Positions 34,425 through 46,156 of a stretch of 64,000 nt of DNA are shown here, piece after piece. The position numbers and the translations under genes are program-made. The notes under the pieces were generated by a model, which did no database searches, had not been told where the DNA came from, and saw nothing but the letters and a program-made list of their open reading frames with translations. This DNA comes from Aradus depressus (Eukaryota; Arthropoda; Insecta; Hemiptera; Aradidae), in NCBI GenBank assembly GCA_963662175.1, contig OY759226.1, positions 24,040,446 through 24,104,445 of the forward strand, given 5' to 3'. Numbering within the stretch: the stretch's first letter is position 1; every line of letters starts with the position of its first letter.

Positions 34425-35000
34425 TTGGTGAATCATCGGCTATTTACTTTCCCAATACGAATTAATCAATTATATTTTCGCACTCTAAAGCCATTGACAG
34501 TTTGGGCTAAAACTCAATAGTTGACTTAAATATTGGCTTCTGGACCCTTATACTAAATTGAAATTGTTGAGTTGAGCCCCCTCTGACCCTACCTTCCCTT
34601 CGACTGATTTGACTGAAAATCGATGTGTCGTTCTTAGAGGTTTCTGGATACACACATTAATTTTGGTATCGATATATATTCATTCTATGGTGAGTTATCC
34701 TGTTCACATAAATACATACAGATTTTTTTTTTATTTTTGGAAACAGGTTGAAAAATATGGATTTCCGTTAAAAGCTCCACATCGAATTTATTATAATTTG
34801 CATAAAAATATATAATTTATTTTTTATATGATTGAAATTCGAATATTGTATATTTTTTTTTTTCCTTTTTGGTATCATTAGGTTGAAAAATATGGATTTC
34901 CGTTAAAAGCTCCACATCGAATTTATTATAATTTGCATAAAAATATATAATTTATTTTTTATATGATTGAAATTCGAATATTGTAATTTTTCTTCCTCGT
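34425..35000 (-). repeat. CTTCCCC-family fragment plus 135-bp tandem duplication
   Basis: Minus-strand copy from 34425. A 135-bp stretch beginning AGGTTGAAAAATATGG is duplicated exactly (starts at 34745 and 34880). Confidence 0.65.
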
Positions 35001-35629
35001 ATATCAGAAGAATAGAGAGAGTAGAGCTTTGTTATCGTTTCTGAAAGCCAACAACTTTTTGATGTATTTCAAAACAATTATTGTCTTCAGATCTTAGCGT
35101 TCCAGGTCAAAACATTTATTTATTATTATTTTTTTTAATGAAATATTTTATTATGCATATTTACAATCGGTGCAGACCATAAGTAAATTTGTTGACAATA
35201 GACAATGGAACAATTAAGTCAAAACAAACACTTTTTGATCCTTGTCTGCCTGTCTGTTCTCTAAAGCCTTATTCTAAATCAATAACCAATGAACGGATTT
35301 GTATGAAACTTTGTATATAAGTACGGTTTGTTATGTAGGTTGTCCCGGTTAAGTTTTTTGCAAAATCAAGTAATAATTAAGGGTAATTAACCTACAACGA
35401 AATTTTTTTTTTATTACTGCTCAACAAAATACAGAGAATGGTAATAAGCTGAACAATAATTAATGGTAGGTTTACAGAAGAGGAAGCTCTGTGCAATTTT
35501 TTGGCAAATATTTATTGTTCAAACTGATCAAACAGACGTAATGATATATGTTAATTAGATATGTCGAAGTACCGAATCATATTCTAAGGTACAAAAAAAC
35601 GTCTAAAAATGATAATAATTCATTTTGTT

Positions 35630-36640
35630 CGTTCCCCAACTAAACGAAGTATAGGAGAAGTTGTGTAATCGATGCGGAGTTTTCAACGGAATTTCATGTT
35701 TTCATATAAAAAAAAAAAAAAATTACTCTATGTGTCTGTGAGCACGATAACTATCGATATAATGAATGTATCGACACGTAATTTTATATGTAAATTCTGA
35801 AACCTCTAACGACGACACCTGTTAATTTTCAGTCAAATCGTCCAAAGGAATAGGGGGAAGGCTTAACACAGAATCTCTAATAACTGCCGATAGAATGAAT
35901 ATATCGTCACGAAATTTTATATTTACGACCTGAACCCTATAAGGACAATAATAGTTAATTTTCAGCAGAATCGGTAGAAAGAAAGAGGGGTATCAGAGGG
36001 GAGGCTCAACTCAAAAACCCCAATAACTGCCGATATAATGAATCTATCAAGATGAAATTTCATATTTGAAGTCAAAACCTGCCAAATTTCAGCGATATCG
36101 ACCGAAGGGGAGGTTCAGGGGAGGAAACACAATTCAAAAACTCTAATAACTATCGATATAATGAATTAATTGCCTCAAAATTTAGAGGGCGCCGGTAGCT
36201 CAGTGGTAAGCGTGCTTGACTTCTAAGCTCAAGGTCGTGGGTTCGTAGCCCGACCGAGGCCCTTAGTTTATTTTATCTGGGAGATAAAATAAACTTAAGC
36301 ACGCCGTCCTTCGGATGGGACGTTAAGCGATGGTCCCGAGCCTGTACGATGTCAGGTACTCGTTAAAGACCCCTACCCTAGATGAATAAAAATTTAGGGT
36401 AGGCAAAATTTAGGACTCCCACAGTAGAGTCGGGCTCATGTCCACCAGAGTGACGAAAGAGCGCTCTGGTAGTAGGCGATATGACCTCGTAGTTAAAGCC
36501 CGGGCATGAGTCATAAAACCTAACCTAGCCTCAAAATTTACTATGAAGATTTAGGAGCCCCTAAGTAAGTCAATGTTTAAATATTAGCTGTCGATTAATT
36601 CGTTCTGAGGAAGTACATTGCTGGTGATTCTCCGCCATTT
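35630..36640 (+). mobile_element. CTTCCCC-family repeat, near-complete copy split by SINE D
   Basis: The element starts with CCCCAACTAAACGAAGTATAGG (stem-loop) and ends GTTCTGAGGAAGTACATTGC then a short palindrome. In better-preserved ends the tips are inverse (ACTTCCCCAG and CTGGGGAAGT). In between, a module of about 135 bp (ATAACTGCCGATA..ATGAAT..TATCGACACGAAATTT, then CAGCGAAATCGACCGAAGGG and a G-rich run) is repeated three to four times. No coding capacity was seen. It is flanked by a 90-bp direct repeat (35517-35610 and 36650-36740). Confidence 0.6.
36185..36527 (+). mobile_element. tRNA-derived SINE, full length (copy D)
   Basis: The 13-bp duplication GCCTCAAAATTTA flanks it (36172-36184 and 36528-36540). 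It is inserted in a CTTCCCC-family repeat. Confidence 0.92.
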
Positions 36641-37212
36641 TGTTTTTATTCAAACTGATCAGACAGGCATAATGACATATGTTAATGAGACATGTCGATG
36701 TGTCGAATCATATTTAAGGTACAAAACCCCGTGTCAATGAGTCTAGAAATATTAAATGTTTTTGTGTTTTTTTTGTTTCTTTCATATTGTCTCAAGGCTG
36801 TGGCCCTGTCTAGCTGGGTCACAATTATTAACTAATTAAATCTTTTATTAATTGTTTAGTCTAAGTCGCAAGTGAACCGTGTGACCACTAGTAAATAATC
36901 TGATTTCTTTTTCTTATCATAGAAGAAATTGAATTTTAACAAACAATGGATAGAAAGTTTGATATGATAACGGCGCTAATATTTCTCAACCTTGATCAAA
37001 TTGACGACCTTGATTCACTGTTTAGGCTACATGGCTTGTGTCTGTGGAACCAGCCAGTTCGTATATCGACACATATTACATACAGTTCAATCCTACTTAC
37101 TTTTGGAAAGCTATGTTGTCAGTGCCGGTTATTATCGCTAAGTGAGTGATTGTGACCAAACAACTACGTAACGTCCTGTTTCAGTGTGTTATTTTTTATT
37201 TTTTTTATTCAG

Positions 37213-37249
37213 ACGTTATGTTCATTTCTCGGCTGTTGTCTATTCTTGG
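37213..37249 (+). other. Possible cryptic or alternative exon
   Basis: A 37-nt segment lies between a strong acceptor (tttttattcag) and a strong donor GTGAGT at 37250. Inserted after the 13287 exon it stays open but would put the next exon (51813) into a frame with a TAG. It could be an unused decoy, a poison exon or an exon of an unseen transcript. Confidence 0.2.
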
Positions 37250-37284
37250 GTGAGTACAGATACCTTTATTTTATTTACGAAGAA

Positions 37285-37432
37285 TAGTAGGCTTTAAGTA
37301 CAAGGTCATATCGCCTACTACCAAAGCGCTTTTTCGTCACTCTGTTGAACATGAGCCCGACTCTACTCTGGGAGTCCTAAATCTTGACTACCCTAATTTG
37401 TTCACCTAAGATAAGGGTCTTATAGGGCAAAA
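37285..37432 (-). mobile_element. SINE body fragment
   Basis: Matches from AAGGTCATATCGCC to the TAAGGGTCTTA block; no head or tail. Confidence 0.6.
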
Positions 37433-37619
37433 AATTTGCAAAAAAAGGAAAATTTAAATGTATTTTTGCAAAAGAAATTTCCCAGACAGACAAAAATGTT
37501 ACATGTCATCAATAAAAGATTTAAATTGTGCAAAAAATATCTGTAACACTGCACATATTTCCACAACTACTGATCCGATTGACATCAAAATCAATAGGTC
37601 CTGAAGTCCTCATTAGGGA

Positions 37620-38290
37620 AAAAAGTCGTCGGCGAATCACCAGAATGAATTAATCAATTAAGTTTTCGCTCTCCCTCCTAAACCAGTCGACCAATAGTTG
37701 ACTTGCATGGGGGCTCCTAAATCCTCTTATTAAATTCTGTGATAAATTCATGGGGTAGGTATAAGGGAGGGTTTTTGAATTGAGCCTCCCCTCCTGAACC
37801 TCCATTCCGTTGAAAATTAATAAGTGTCGTCCTTATGAGGTTTTGAATTCACATTTGAAATTGCATGTCTATCCATTCATTCTATCGGAGAGTTATCGTG
37901 TTCACAGACAGATAAAATTTTTTTTAATTCATATTTGAAATCTGGAATTTGGAAAACATGGAGTTCTGTTGAAATTCCATATCAAATTTTTGACAGATTA
38001 AATAACTTCCTCTATATTTCGTAAAGCTGGGGGGAAAAATCGTTCTCTGTGTTTTTGAACACGATAACTCTCGATATAATGAATGTATCGATACGAAATT
38101 TTATATGTGTATCCAGAACCCTATAAGGACGACACCTATTAATTTTCAGCCAAATTGATCAAAGGGAAGAGTGGGATTATGGGAGAGCTTACCACAAAAA
38201 CACCAATAATTCCCGATATAATGAATGTATCCACACGAAATTTAAAATGTAATTTCAAAAGTCCTTATATAAGTCAACTATTGATTTTTT
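37620..38290. repeat. Two CTTCCCC-family copies meeting tail to head
   Basis: A minus-strand copy (37620-38035) meets a plus-strand copy (38040-38290) at the left-end hairpin, so the pair is an inverted repeat. Confidence 0.6.
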
Positions 38291-39337
38291 ATTACTCTTT
38301 TCGTGGGCTTAACGTCGCATTGTTGCAACGGGCTATCTACAGGTTGCCGGAGGTAAAGATGGGACTCTTCTAGTGTAGTATGTGATGTCCACCCCACCAC
38401 TGACTGATGTTCCCACGTCAGCTCTATTGTGTGTGCACTTGTGAACGTGGAGTGTTTAGTTTCGCTAAACATCTTTAATGAAATGAATTCAGTTATGCGC
38501 ACTATTTTGAAGACTGTCCGGTTAAGCTCACAGTCTTCTTACAGGTAGATCCTTAACTTTCTTTACGCGTGATTCCCCCCTTCATTATCTAGACTGTTTC
38601 ATTTTTGAACGTGGCGCAAATGCAAAGAATTTCTTGTTGATTTTGTCAAAATAATTCCTTTCATTATGCAATTTTTGATTGTTGTATTTACATAAGTCTA
38701 TTGAGGAACGTTGTAAAGATACGCGGTCTCCATAGCAACCGCACCACAATTATTTATGTATTTTTAAACATTTGGACGAAATTCGTATGTGATATATATT
38801 TTTGATGCTCTTTCATTTGATTGTCGGGTTACCATCCTTTCCATGACACCCATGGGTGTTGTAATTTATATTAATCCCGGTGAGATTCAAATCCCGTTGA
38901 CCTTGAAGTCTAGTTGACTGCCATGCTATCCAGCTCACCACCAAGGCTGCTCATGTACTCTAGTGTCCTTGACGTGGGTCATTATATGTCGAATCAAGCA
39001 ACGTCTGAACCCTCGTCTCTTGAATTTATATTATTTATTTATTTTTTAACCCCCCAAAGCAAAAGTCTGTGGCATCGTAGCTCCAAGATGGCTGAACCGA
39101 TTCAGAGCTGGTATTTGCGAGATGGTTCTTAGTCATGTTTGGTGGAAATCGGGTATGCCGTCTCCAAGATGAGGTTTCATCAGAGCCTGTGTAGGGATCT
39201 CGGCCTCTATTACAGCTAGAGACTTCAGTTTGAGCTCAAATGTTTATAAGGCCAAGCCCCTCCACCTAAGCCCCCCCCCCCCCCCCCCCAAAAAAAAAGC
39301 CCTTTCCACCAAGGTTTCAATAAAAAAAATTGGGATG

Positions 39338-40205
39338 TAAAATTATAAGTAATATATCTCACAAGGAATATAAAATTACAAGTAATATATCTCACAAGGA
39401 ATATAAAATTACAAGTAATATATCTCACTAGGGATATAAAATTACAAGTAATATATCTCACAAGGAATATAAAATTACAAGTAATATATCTCACAAGGAA
39501 TATAAAATTATAAGTAATATATCTCACTAGGGATATAAAATTACAAGTAATATATCTCACAAGGAATATAAAATTACAAGTAATATATCTCACAAGGAAT
39601 ATAAAATTACAAGTAATATATCTCACTAGGGATATAAAATTACAAGTAATATATCTCACAAGGAATATAAAATTACAAGTAATATATCTCACAAGGAATA
39701 TAAAATTACAAGTAATATATCTCACTAGGGATATAAAATTACAAGTAATATATCTCACAAGGAATATAAAATTACAAGTAATATATCTCACTAGGGATAT
39801 AAAATTACAAGTAATATATCTCACAAGGAATATAAAATTACAAGTAATATATCTCACAAGGAATATAAAATTACATGCAATATATCTCACTAGGGATATA
39901 AAATTACAAGTAATCTATCTCACAAGGAATATAAAATTACATGCAATATATTTCACTAGGGATATAAAATTACAAGTAATATATCTCACTAGGAATATAA
40001 AATTACATGCAATATATCTCACTAGGGATATAAAATTACATGCAATATATCTCACTAGGGATATAAAATTACAAGTAATATATCTCACTAGGAATATAAA
40101 ATTACATGCAATATATCTCATTAGGGATATAAAATTACATGCAATATATCTCACTAGGGATATAAAATTACAAGTAATATATCTCACTAGGGATATAAAA
40201 GTATA
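39338..40205 (+). repeat. 33-bp satellite
   Basis: About 26 head-to-tail units of 33 bp (AAGTAATATATCTCACAAGG + AATATAAAATTAC). Two variants (CACAAGGAA and CACTAGGGA) are interleaved, and a GCAATATAT subtype is confined to the right third. The long minus-strand frames are by-products of the 33-bp period. Confidence 0.93.
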
Positions 40206-41068
40206 CATAGGTATATAATAAAAAAGTATTAAAAAAATAAAATAAATAGTTTTAGTCCTTATCCATCTTGAGGATAGAAAAAATAAAAAAAATTAAGAGT
40301 TAAGGCAACAGCTTTATAATTACTATACTTTCCATCGGTACAGAAACATAGTGTACATTGTTGCATTTTTGCATTACAAGTGTATAGCAGTACATTATTA
40401 AATATTCTAGCATTCAAAAAATTATAGGGGAATAAAATAATTCTACTGCTTGCCCATTTTATTTTATGGGTAGAAATAATTATATTTTATTATATTATAA
40501 TATGACAACATTAATTTTAGGTTAACTGAAACTTTGAATGAGATAATTGAAAAAATGTTACAAAGAAGTGCGATCAAATCACACAATGAAGGATTCCGTA
40601 GGTGAACAATGCATTGATATTTGATGTACTAATACATTAACTATAATGATAGTTAAAATATATTTAGAGTCCACCTATGCCCTCTTTATGGATATATTTT
40701 ATAAATTAGAATATATTCGGATATAAATATGTATAATCTAGTTTATATATTAATTATTTTTCAACTAAGAACTCAGTATGTTTACTTGAGATAACTAACC
40801 TAATTATACTTAGAAACATTTTACAATACATAAAACATTTAGGTATACATTGTGATGTAAACAATACACATATTGTAATGTTGAAGTGCTTCAGAATTTG
40901 GTATTGTTTTTTAAAGTAGAGAATCGTTGAAGTTTTGATTTTTTTTTTTTTTTGATAACGGCTGAAATATATATTATTTTTTAAATAAAAAAAAACAGCT
41001 GTTCCAATATTAATGGATTGGAAAGTAATAAATGTAAAAGGACTCGTATATTCGCTTTTATTACAAAC
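40205..41068. other. AT-rich interval between satellites
   Basis: Nothing beyond short AT motifs; separates the 33-bp satellite from Helentron-like copy 1. Confidence 0.5.
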
Positions 41069-41199
41069 TAGCAGTAATACCCGGCGTTGCCCGGGGAACT
41101 TTGACTTTTCTCGCTATTCAGTTCTTCGACAGTGATGTTATAATTTTTAATTATTCATACGGAATTCAACTGTAGTAACGCTAGTAATTTTTTAGGATC

Positions 41200-42955
41200 C
41201 CTGGGCACCACAGCTAGTATGCGCCTTTCAACTGCGGAAACGACAGCTAGTGAATACTTAGCATCGCTGGACGTCCTACCCAGTGCGTACATAAGAACGT
41301 TTTGACCACAGCTAGTATGTGCCTTGCAACGCTGGGCACCACAGCTAGTACGTAGTTAGGAACGCTGGGCACCACAGGTAGTATATGCCTTGTAACGGCG
41401 GACCCCACCGCTAGTACCTAGTTAGAAACGCTGGGCATCACAGCTAGTATGTGCCTTGCGACGGCGGACCCCACAGCAGGTACGTAGTTAGGAACGCTGG
41501 TCACCACAGCTAGTATGAGCCTCGCAACAGCGGACCCCACATCTAGTACGAAATAAGGAACGCTGGGCATCACAGCTAGTAAGTGCCTTGCAACAGCGGA
41601 CCCCACAGCTAGTACGTAGTTAGAAACGCTCAGCATCACAGCTAGTATGTGTTCTGCAACGGCGGACCCCACCGCTAGTACCTAATTAGAAACGCTGGGC
41701 ATCACAGCTAGTATGTTTTTGCAACGGCGGACCCCACAGCTAGTACGTAGTTAGAAACGCTCAGCATCACAGCTAGTATGTGTTCTGCAACGGCGGACCC
41801 CACCGCTAGTACCTAATTAGAAACGCTGGGCATCACCGCTAGTATGTTTTTGCAACGGCGGACCCCACAGCTAGTACGTAGTTAGAAACGCTCAGCATCA
41901 CAGCTAGACCCCACAGCAGACCCCACAGCAGGTACGTAGTTAGGAACGCTGGTCACCACAGCTAGTATGAGCCTCGCAACAGCGGACCCCACATCTAGTA
42001 CGAAATAAGGAACGCTGGGCATCACAGCTAGTAAGTGCCTTGCAACAGCGGACCCCACAGCTAGTACGTAGTTAGAAACGCTCAGCATCACAGCTAGTAT
42101 GTGTTCTGCAACGGCGGACCCCACCGCTAGTACCTAATTAGAAACGCTGGGCATCACAGCTAGTATGTTTTTGCAACGGCGGACCCCACAGCTAGTACGT
42201 AGTTAGAAACGCTCAGCATCACAGCTAGTATGTGTTCTGCAACGGCGGACCCCACCGCTAGTACCTAATTAGAAACGCTGGGCATCACCGCTAGTATGTT
42301 TTTGCAACGGCGGACCCCACAGCTAGTACGTAGTTAGAAACGCTCAGCATCACAGCTAGTATGTGTTCTGCAATGGCGGACCCCACCGCTAGTACCTAAT
42401 TAGAAACGCTGGGCATCACCGCTAGTATGTTTTTGCAACGGCGGACCCCACAGCTAGTACGTTTTTAGGAACGCTGGGCCCTACAGCTAGTAGGTGCCTT
42501 GCAACTGCGGAGCCCACAGATAGTATGTAGTTAGAACCACAGGGCATCACAGCTAGTATGTGCCTCGCAACAGCGGACCCCACAGCTAGTACGTAATTAG
42601 GAACGCTGGGCATCACAGCTAGTAAGTGCCTTGCAACAGCGGACCCCACAGATAGTACGTTTTTAGGAACGCTGGGCCCTACAGCTATTAAGTGCTTTGC
42701 AACAGCGGACCCCACAGTTAGTATGTAGTTAGAACCACTGGGCATCACAGCTAGTATGTGTTTTGCAACGGCGGACCCCACAGCTAGTACGTAGTTAGAA
42801 ACGCTCAGCATCACAGCTAGTATGTGTTCTGCAACGGCGGACCCCACCGCTAGTACCTAGTTAGAAACGCTGGGCATCACAGCTAGTATGTTTTTGTAAC
42901 GGCGGACCCCACAGCTAGTACGTAGTTAGAACCACTGGGCATCACAGCTAGTGTA
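41200..42955 (+). repeat. 33/66-bp satellite inside Helentron-like copy 1
   Basis: Units of 33 bp alternate between a GCTGGGCATCACAGCTAGTA type and a GCGGACCCCACAGCTAGTAC type, giving a 66-bp dimer. The middle part (41640-42440) also repeats in larger blocks of about 130 bp, evidence of several rounds of amplification. Because 33 is a multiple of three, long minus-strand frames stay open; they are not genes. Confidence 0.85.
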
Positions 42956-44520
42956 TTTTTCTATTTGGCCATCAATAATAGTACATGTGAAATTCCATGA
43001 CAATCCGATCATCCGTTAATGACCTATCACTATCTTCAAATTTAGGCCTACCCCCATACCCCCCTCCCGTTCACAATTTTTTGACGTTACACCCTATTTT
43101 TCTATTTGGCCTTTATGAATACTACATGTGAAATTTCGTGACAATCCGATCATCCGTTAATGACATCACTATACTTATACTTAGGCCCCCATCAACCCAC
43201 CCTCCCGTTCAAAATGTTGTGACATATACACCCTATATTTCTATTTGGCTTTTAAGAATACTACATGTGAAATTCCATGACAATACGACCAACCGTTATT
43301 GAGCTAGCACTATATTTATACTTAGGCCCCCCCGCCACTACCCCCCCTCCCGTACAAAATTTTGAGCCGTCACACCGCCTATTTTTCTATTTGACTTTCA
43401 GAAATACTACATGTGAAATTTCGTGACAATCTTACCAACCGTTAATGAGCCAGCACTATATTTATACTTAGGCCTATCCCCACAACCTCCCCTCCCGTTC
43501 AAAACTTTGGGTCGCCACACATCTTATATTTCTATTTGGATTTTAAAAATACTACATGTGAAATTTTGTGACAATCCGACCAATCTTTGAAGAGTTAGCA
43601 CTATATTTATACTTAGGCCTACCCCCCCCCCTCCCCCCGTTCAAATTTTTGGGACGCCACACACCTTTTTTTTTATTTGGTCTTCAGGAATACTACATGT
43701 GAAACTTCGTGACAATGCGACCAACCGTTAATGAGCTAGCTCTATATTTATACTTAGGCCCCCCTCAACCCCCCCTCCCGTTCAAAACTTTAGAACGCCA
43801 CACACCTTATTTTTCTATATGGCCTTCAGGAATACTCCATGTGAAATTTCGTGACAATCCGACCAACCGTTAAAGAGTTAGCTCTATATTTATACTTAGG
43901 CCCCCCCACAACCCCCCCTCCCGTTCAAAACTTTGAGACGCCACACACCTTTTTTTCCTATTTGGCTTTTAAAAATACTACATGTGAAATTTCGTGACAA
44001 TCCGACCATTAGTTAATGAGCTAGCTCTATATTTATACTTAGGCCCCCCACAACCCCCTCCCGTTCAAAACTTTGGGACGCCACACACCTTATTTTTCTA
44101 TTTGGCCTTTAAGAATACTACATGTGAAATTTCGTGACAATCCGACCAACCGTTAAAGGGTTAGCTCTATATTTATACTTAGGCCCCCCCACAACCCCCC
44201 CTCCCGTTCAAAACTTTGGGACGCCACACACCTTTTTTTCCTATTTGGCTTTTAAAAATACTACATGTGAAATTTCGTGACAATCCGACCAACCGTTAAA
44301 GAGTTTGCTCTATATTTATACTTAGGCCCCCCCACAACCCCCCCTCCCGTTCAAAATTTTGGTACGCCACACACCTCATTTTTCTATTTGGTCTTTAAGA
44401 ATACTAAATGTGAAATTTCGTGACAATCCGACCAACCGTAATGAGGTAGGACTATTTATATACTTAGGCCCCCCTTACAACCCTCCCTACCGTTCAAAAT
44501 TCTGGGACGCCACATAGCCT
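42955..44520 (+). repeat. Roughly 140-bp tandem array inside Helentron-like copy 1
   Basis: About eleven units, each with ACTACATGTGAAATTTCGTG, a GAGCTAGC piece, a C-rich tract before GTTCAAAA and a GACGCCACAC end. Units differ at 5-15 per cent of sites by eye. Confidence 0.85.
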
Positions 44521-44759
44521 ATTATTCAATCGGGCTCAAAAGAATGCTACATGTGAAGTTTCATGAAGATCCGTCCAGCCGTTTGGGCGTGATGCTGGAA
44601 CAAACATACAAACAAACACACACACAAACCCCGTTTCAGCTTTATTTATATAGATTATATCACAATGTACACAAGTTTTAATTTGTGTTCATATCTATAC
44701 ATACATCTTTTTTTTTTTGGCATTTTTCTTCCATAGTGGATCGGTGTCACCATATTTAA

Positions 44760-46156
44760 AGTCAGTCTGAACGTTGTGCTGACGTTGGCATAATCCGAAA
44801 CCAGCACACTCTATGGCTCTGTCAGTTAACAAATATTAGATCTATAAACCGTTAAAAAGCAAGAAATTTGAAGAATGGAGTCTACCGAGCTCAGGATCGC
44901 CACTTAGAAATCTAGCTGAGGCACTTAGGTCAGATGTTTTAATCGGGAAGTTAAAAATAACTTTGAGCACTTCGTCCTTCGGATGGGACATTAAGCGATG
45001 ATCCAGAGCTTTTTCGAATGTGAGGTACTCGATAATGAGACGTATGTTATGTAAATAAACCTGGGTAGGTCAATTTCCACTTAGGTTGAAAGCCTTGAGC
45101 ACGTCGTCCTTCGGATGGGACTTTCCGGATATATCTGAATCTGTAGTATCAGTTTTAACAATTATTAAGCCTATAAACCGTTAAATAGCGCGAATTTTTT
45201 GAAAAACGTTTTCATTTTGATTTTTGTGTGGGGTTCAGATAATCCGGTCGTTCTCTATCAGTTTTAACAAATATTTAATCTATAAACCGTTAAAAAGCGA
45301 GAAATTTGAAGAATGGAGTCTACCGAGCTCAGGATCGCCACTTACAAATCTAGCTGAGGCACTTAGGTCAGATGTTTTAATCGGGAAGTGAAAAATAACT
45401 ATGAGCACGTCGTCCTTCGGATGGGACTTTAAGCGATGTTCCAGGACTTTTTCGAATGTGAAGTACTCGATAATGAGACGTATGTTATGTAAATAAACCT
45501 GGGTAGGTGAAATATCACTTAGGTTGAAAATAGCCTTGAGCACGTCGTCCTTCGGATGGGACTTTCCGGATAAATCTGAATCTCTCGTATCAGTTTTAAC
45601 AATTATTAAGCCTATAAACCGTTAAATAGCGCAAATTTTTTGAAAAACATTTTTATTTTGATTTTTGTGTAGGATTCAGATAATCCGGTCGTTCTCTATC
45701 AGTTTTAACAAATATTAAATCTATAAACCGTTAAAAAGCGAGAAATTTCAAGAATTGAGTCTACCGAGCTCAGGATCGCCACTTACAAATCTAGCTGAGG
45801 CACTTAGGTCAGATGTTTCAATCGGGAAGTTAAAAAACACTTTGAGCACGTCGTCCTTCGGATGGGACTTTAAGCGATGATCCAGGGCTTTTTCGAATGT
45901 GAGGTACTCGATAATGAGACGTATGTTATGTAAATAAACCTGGTTAGGTGAAATTTCACTTAGGTTGAAAATAGCCTTGAGCACGTCGTCCGTCGGATGG
46001 GACTTTTCGGATATATCTGATTCTGTCGTATCAGTTTTAACAATTATTAAGCCTATAAACCGTTAAATAGCGTGAATTTTTTGAAAAACATTTTTATTTT
46101 GTGTAGGATTCAGATAATCCGGTCGTTCTCTATCAGTTTTAACAAATATTAAATCT
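44760..46156 (+). repeat. Satellite of about 440 bp built from SINE sequence
   Basis: Three units start at 44841, 45279 and 45720 (TCTATAAACCGTTAAAAAGC). Each contains a diverged SINE head (GAGCTCAGGATCGCC) and two copies of the SINE block CGTCGTCCTTCGGATGGGAC. Helentron-like copy 2 begins exactly where the third unit stops. Confidence 0.8.

Larger units (their letters stand above)
41069..44656 (+). mobile_element. Helentron-like element with two-part tandem array (copy 1)
   Basis: The head CTAGCAGTAATACCCGGCGT carries a short hairpin (CCCGG 41080-41084 with CCGGG 41091-41095). A 33/66-bp array (about 41200-42950), then a roughly 140-bp array (42955-44520), then a tail with ACAAACAAACACACAC and CCCCGTTTCAGCTTTATTTA and TATAGAT follow. 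Terminal hairpin, internal tandem array and ACAA microsatellite recall Helentron/mini-me elements; no Rep-helicase is present. Class is inference. Confidence 0.5.

Noticed and set aside
39338..40205. CRISPR-like array
   Set aside because: Units are contiguous with no unique spacers, and the surroundings are eukaryotic.
39225..40208. Long minus-strand frames (221 and 97 codons) with a repeated RYITCNFI-type peptide
   Set aside because: They result from a 33-bp tandem repeat whose length is a multiple of three; no start context, splice site or non-repeat coding sequence.
41418..42847. Minus-strand frames with AVARHLLAVMPSV-type repeats
   Set aside because: Products of the 33/66-bp array; the same holds for 46269-46703 and 46980-47201.
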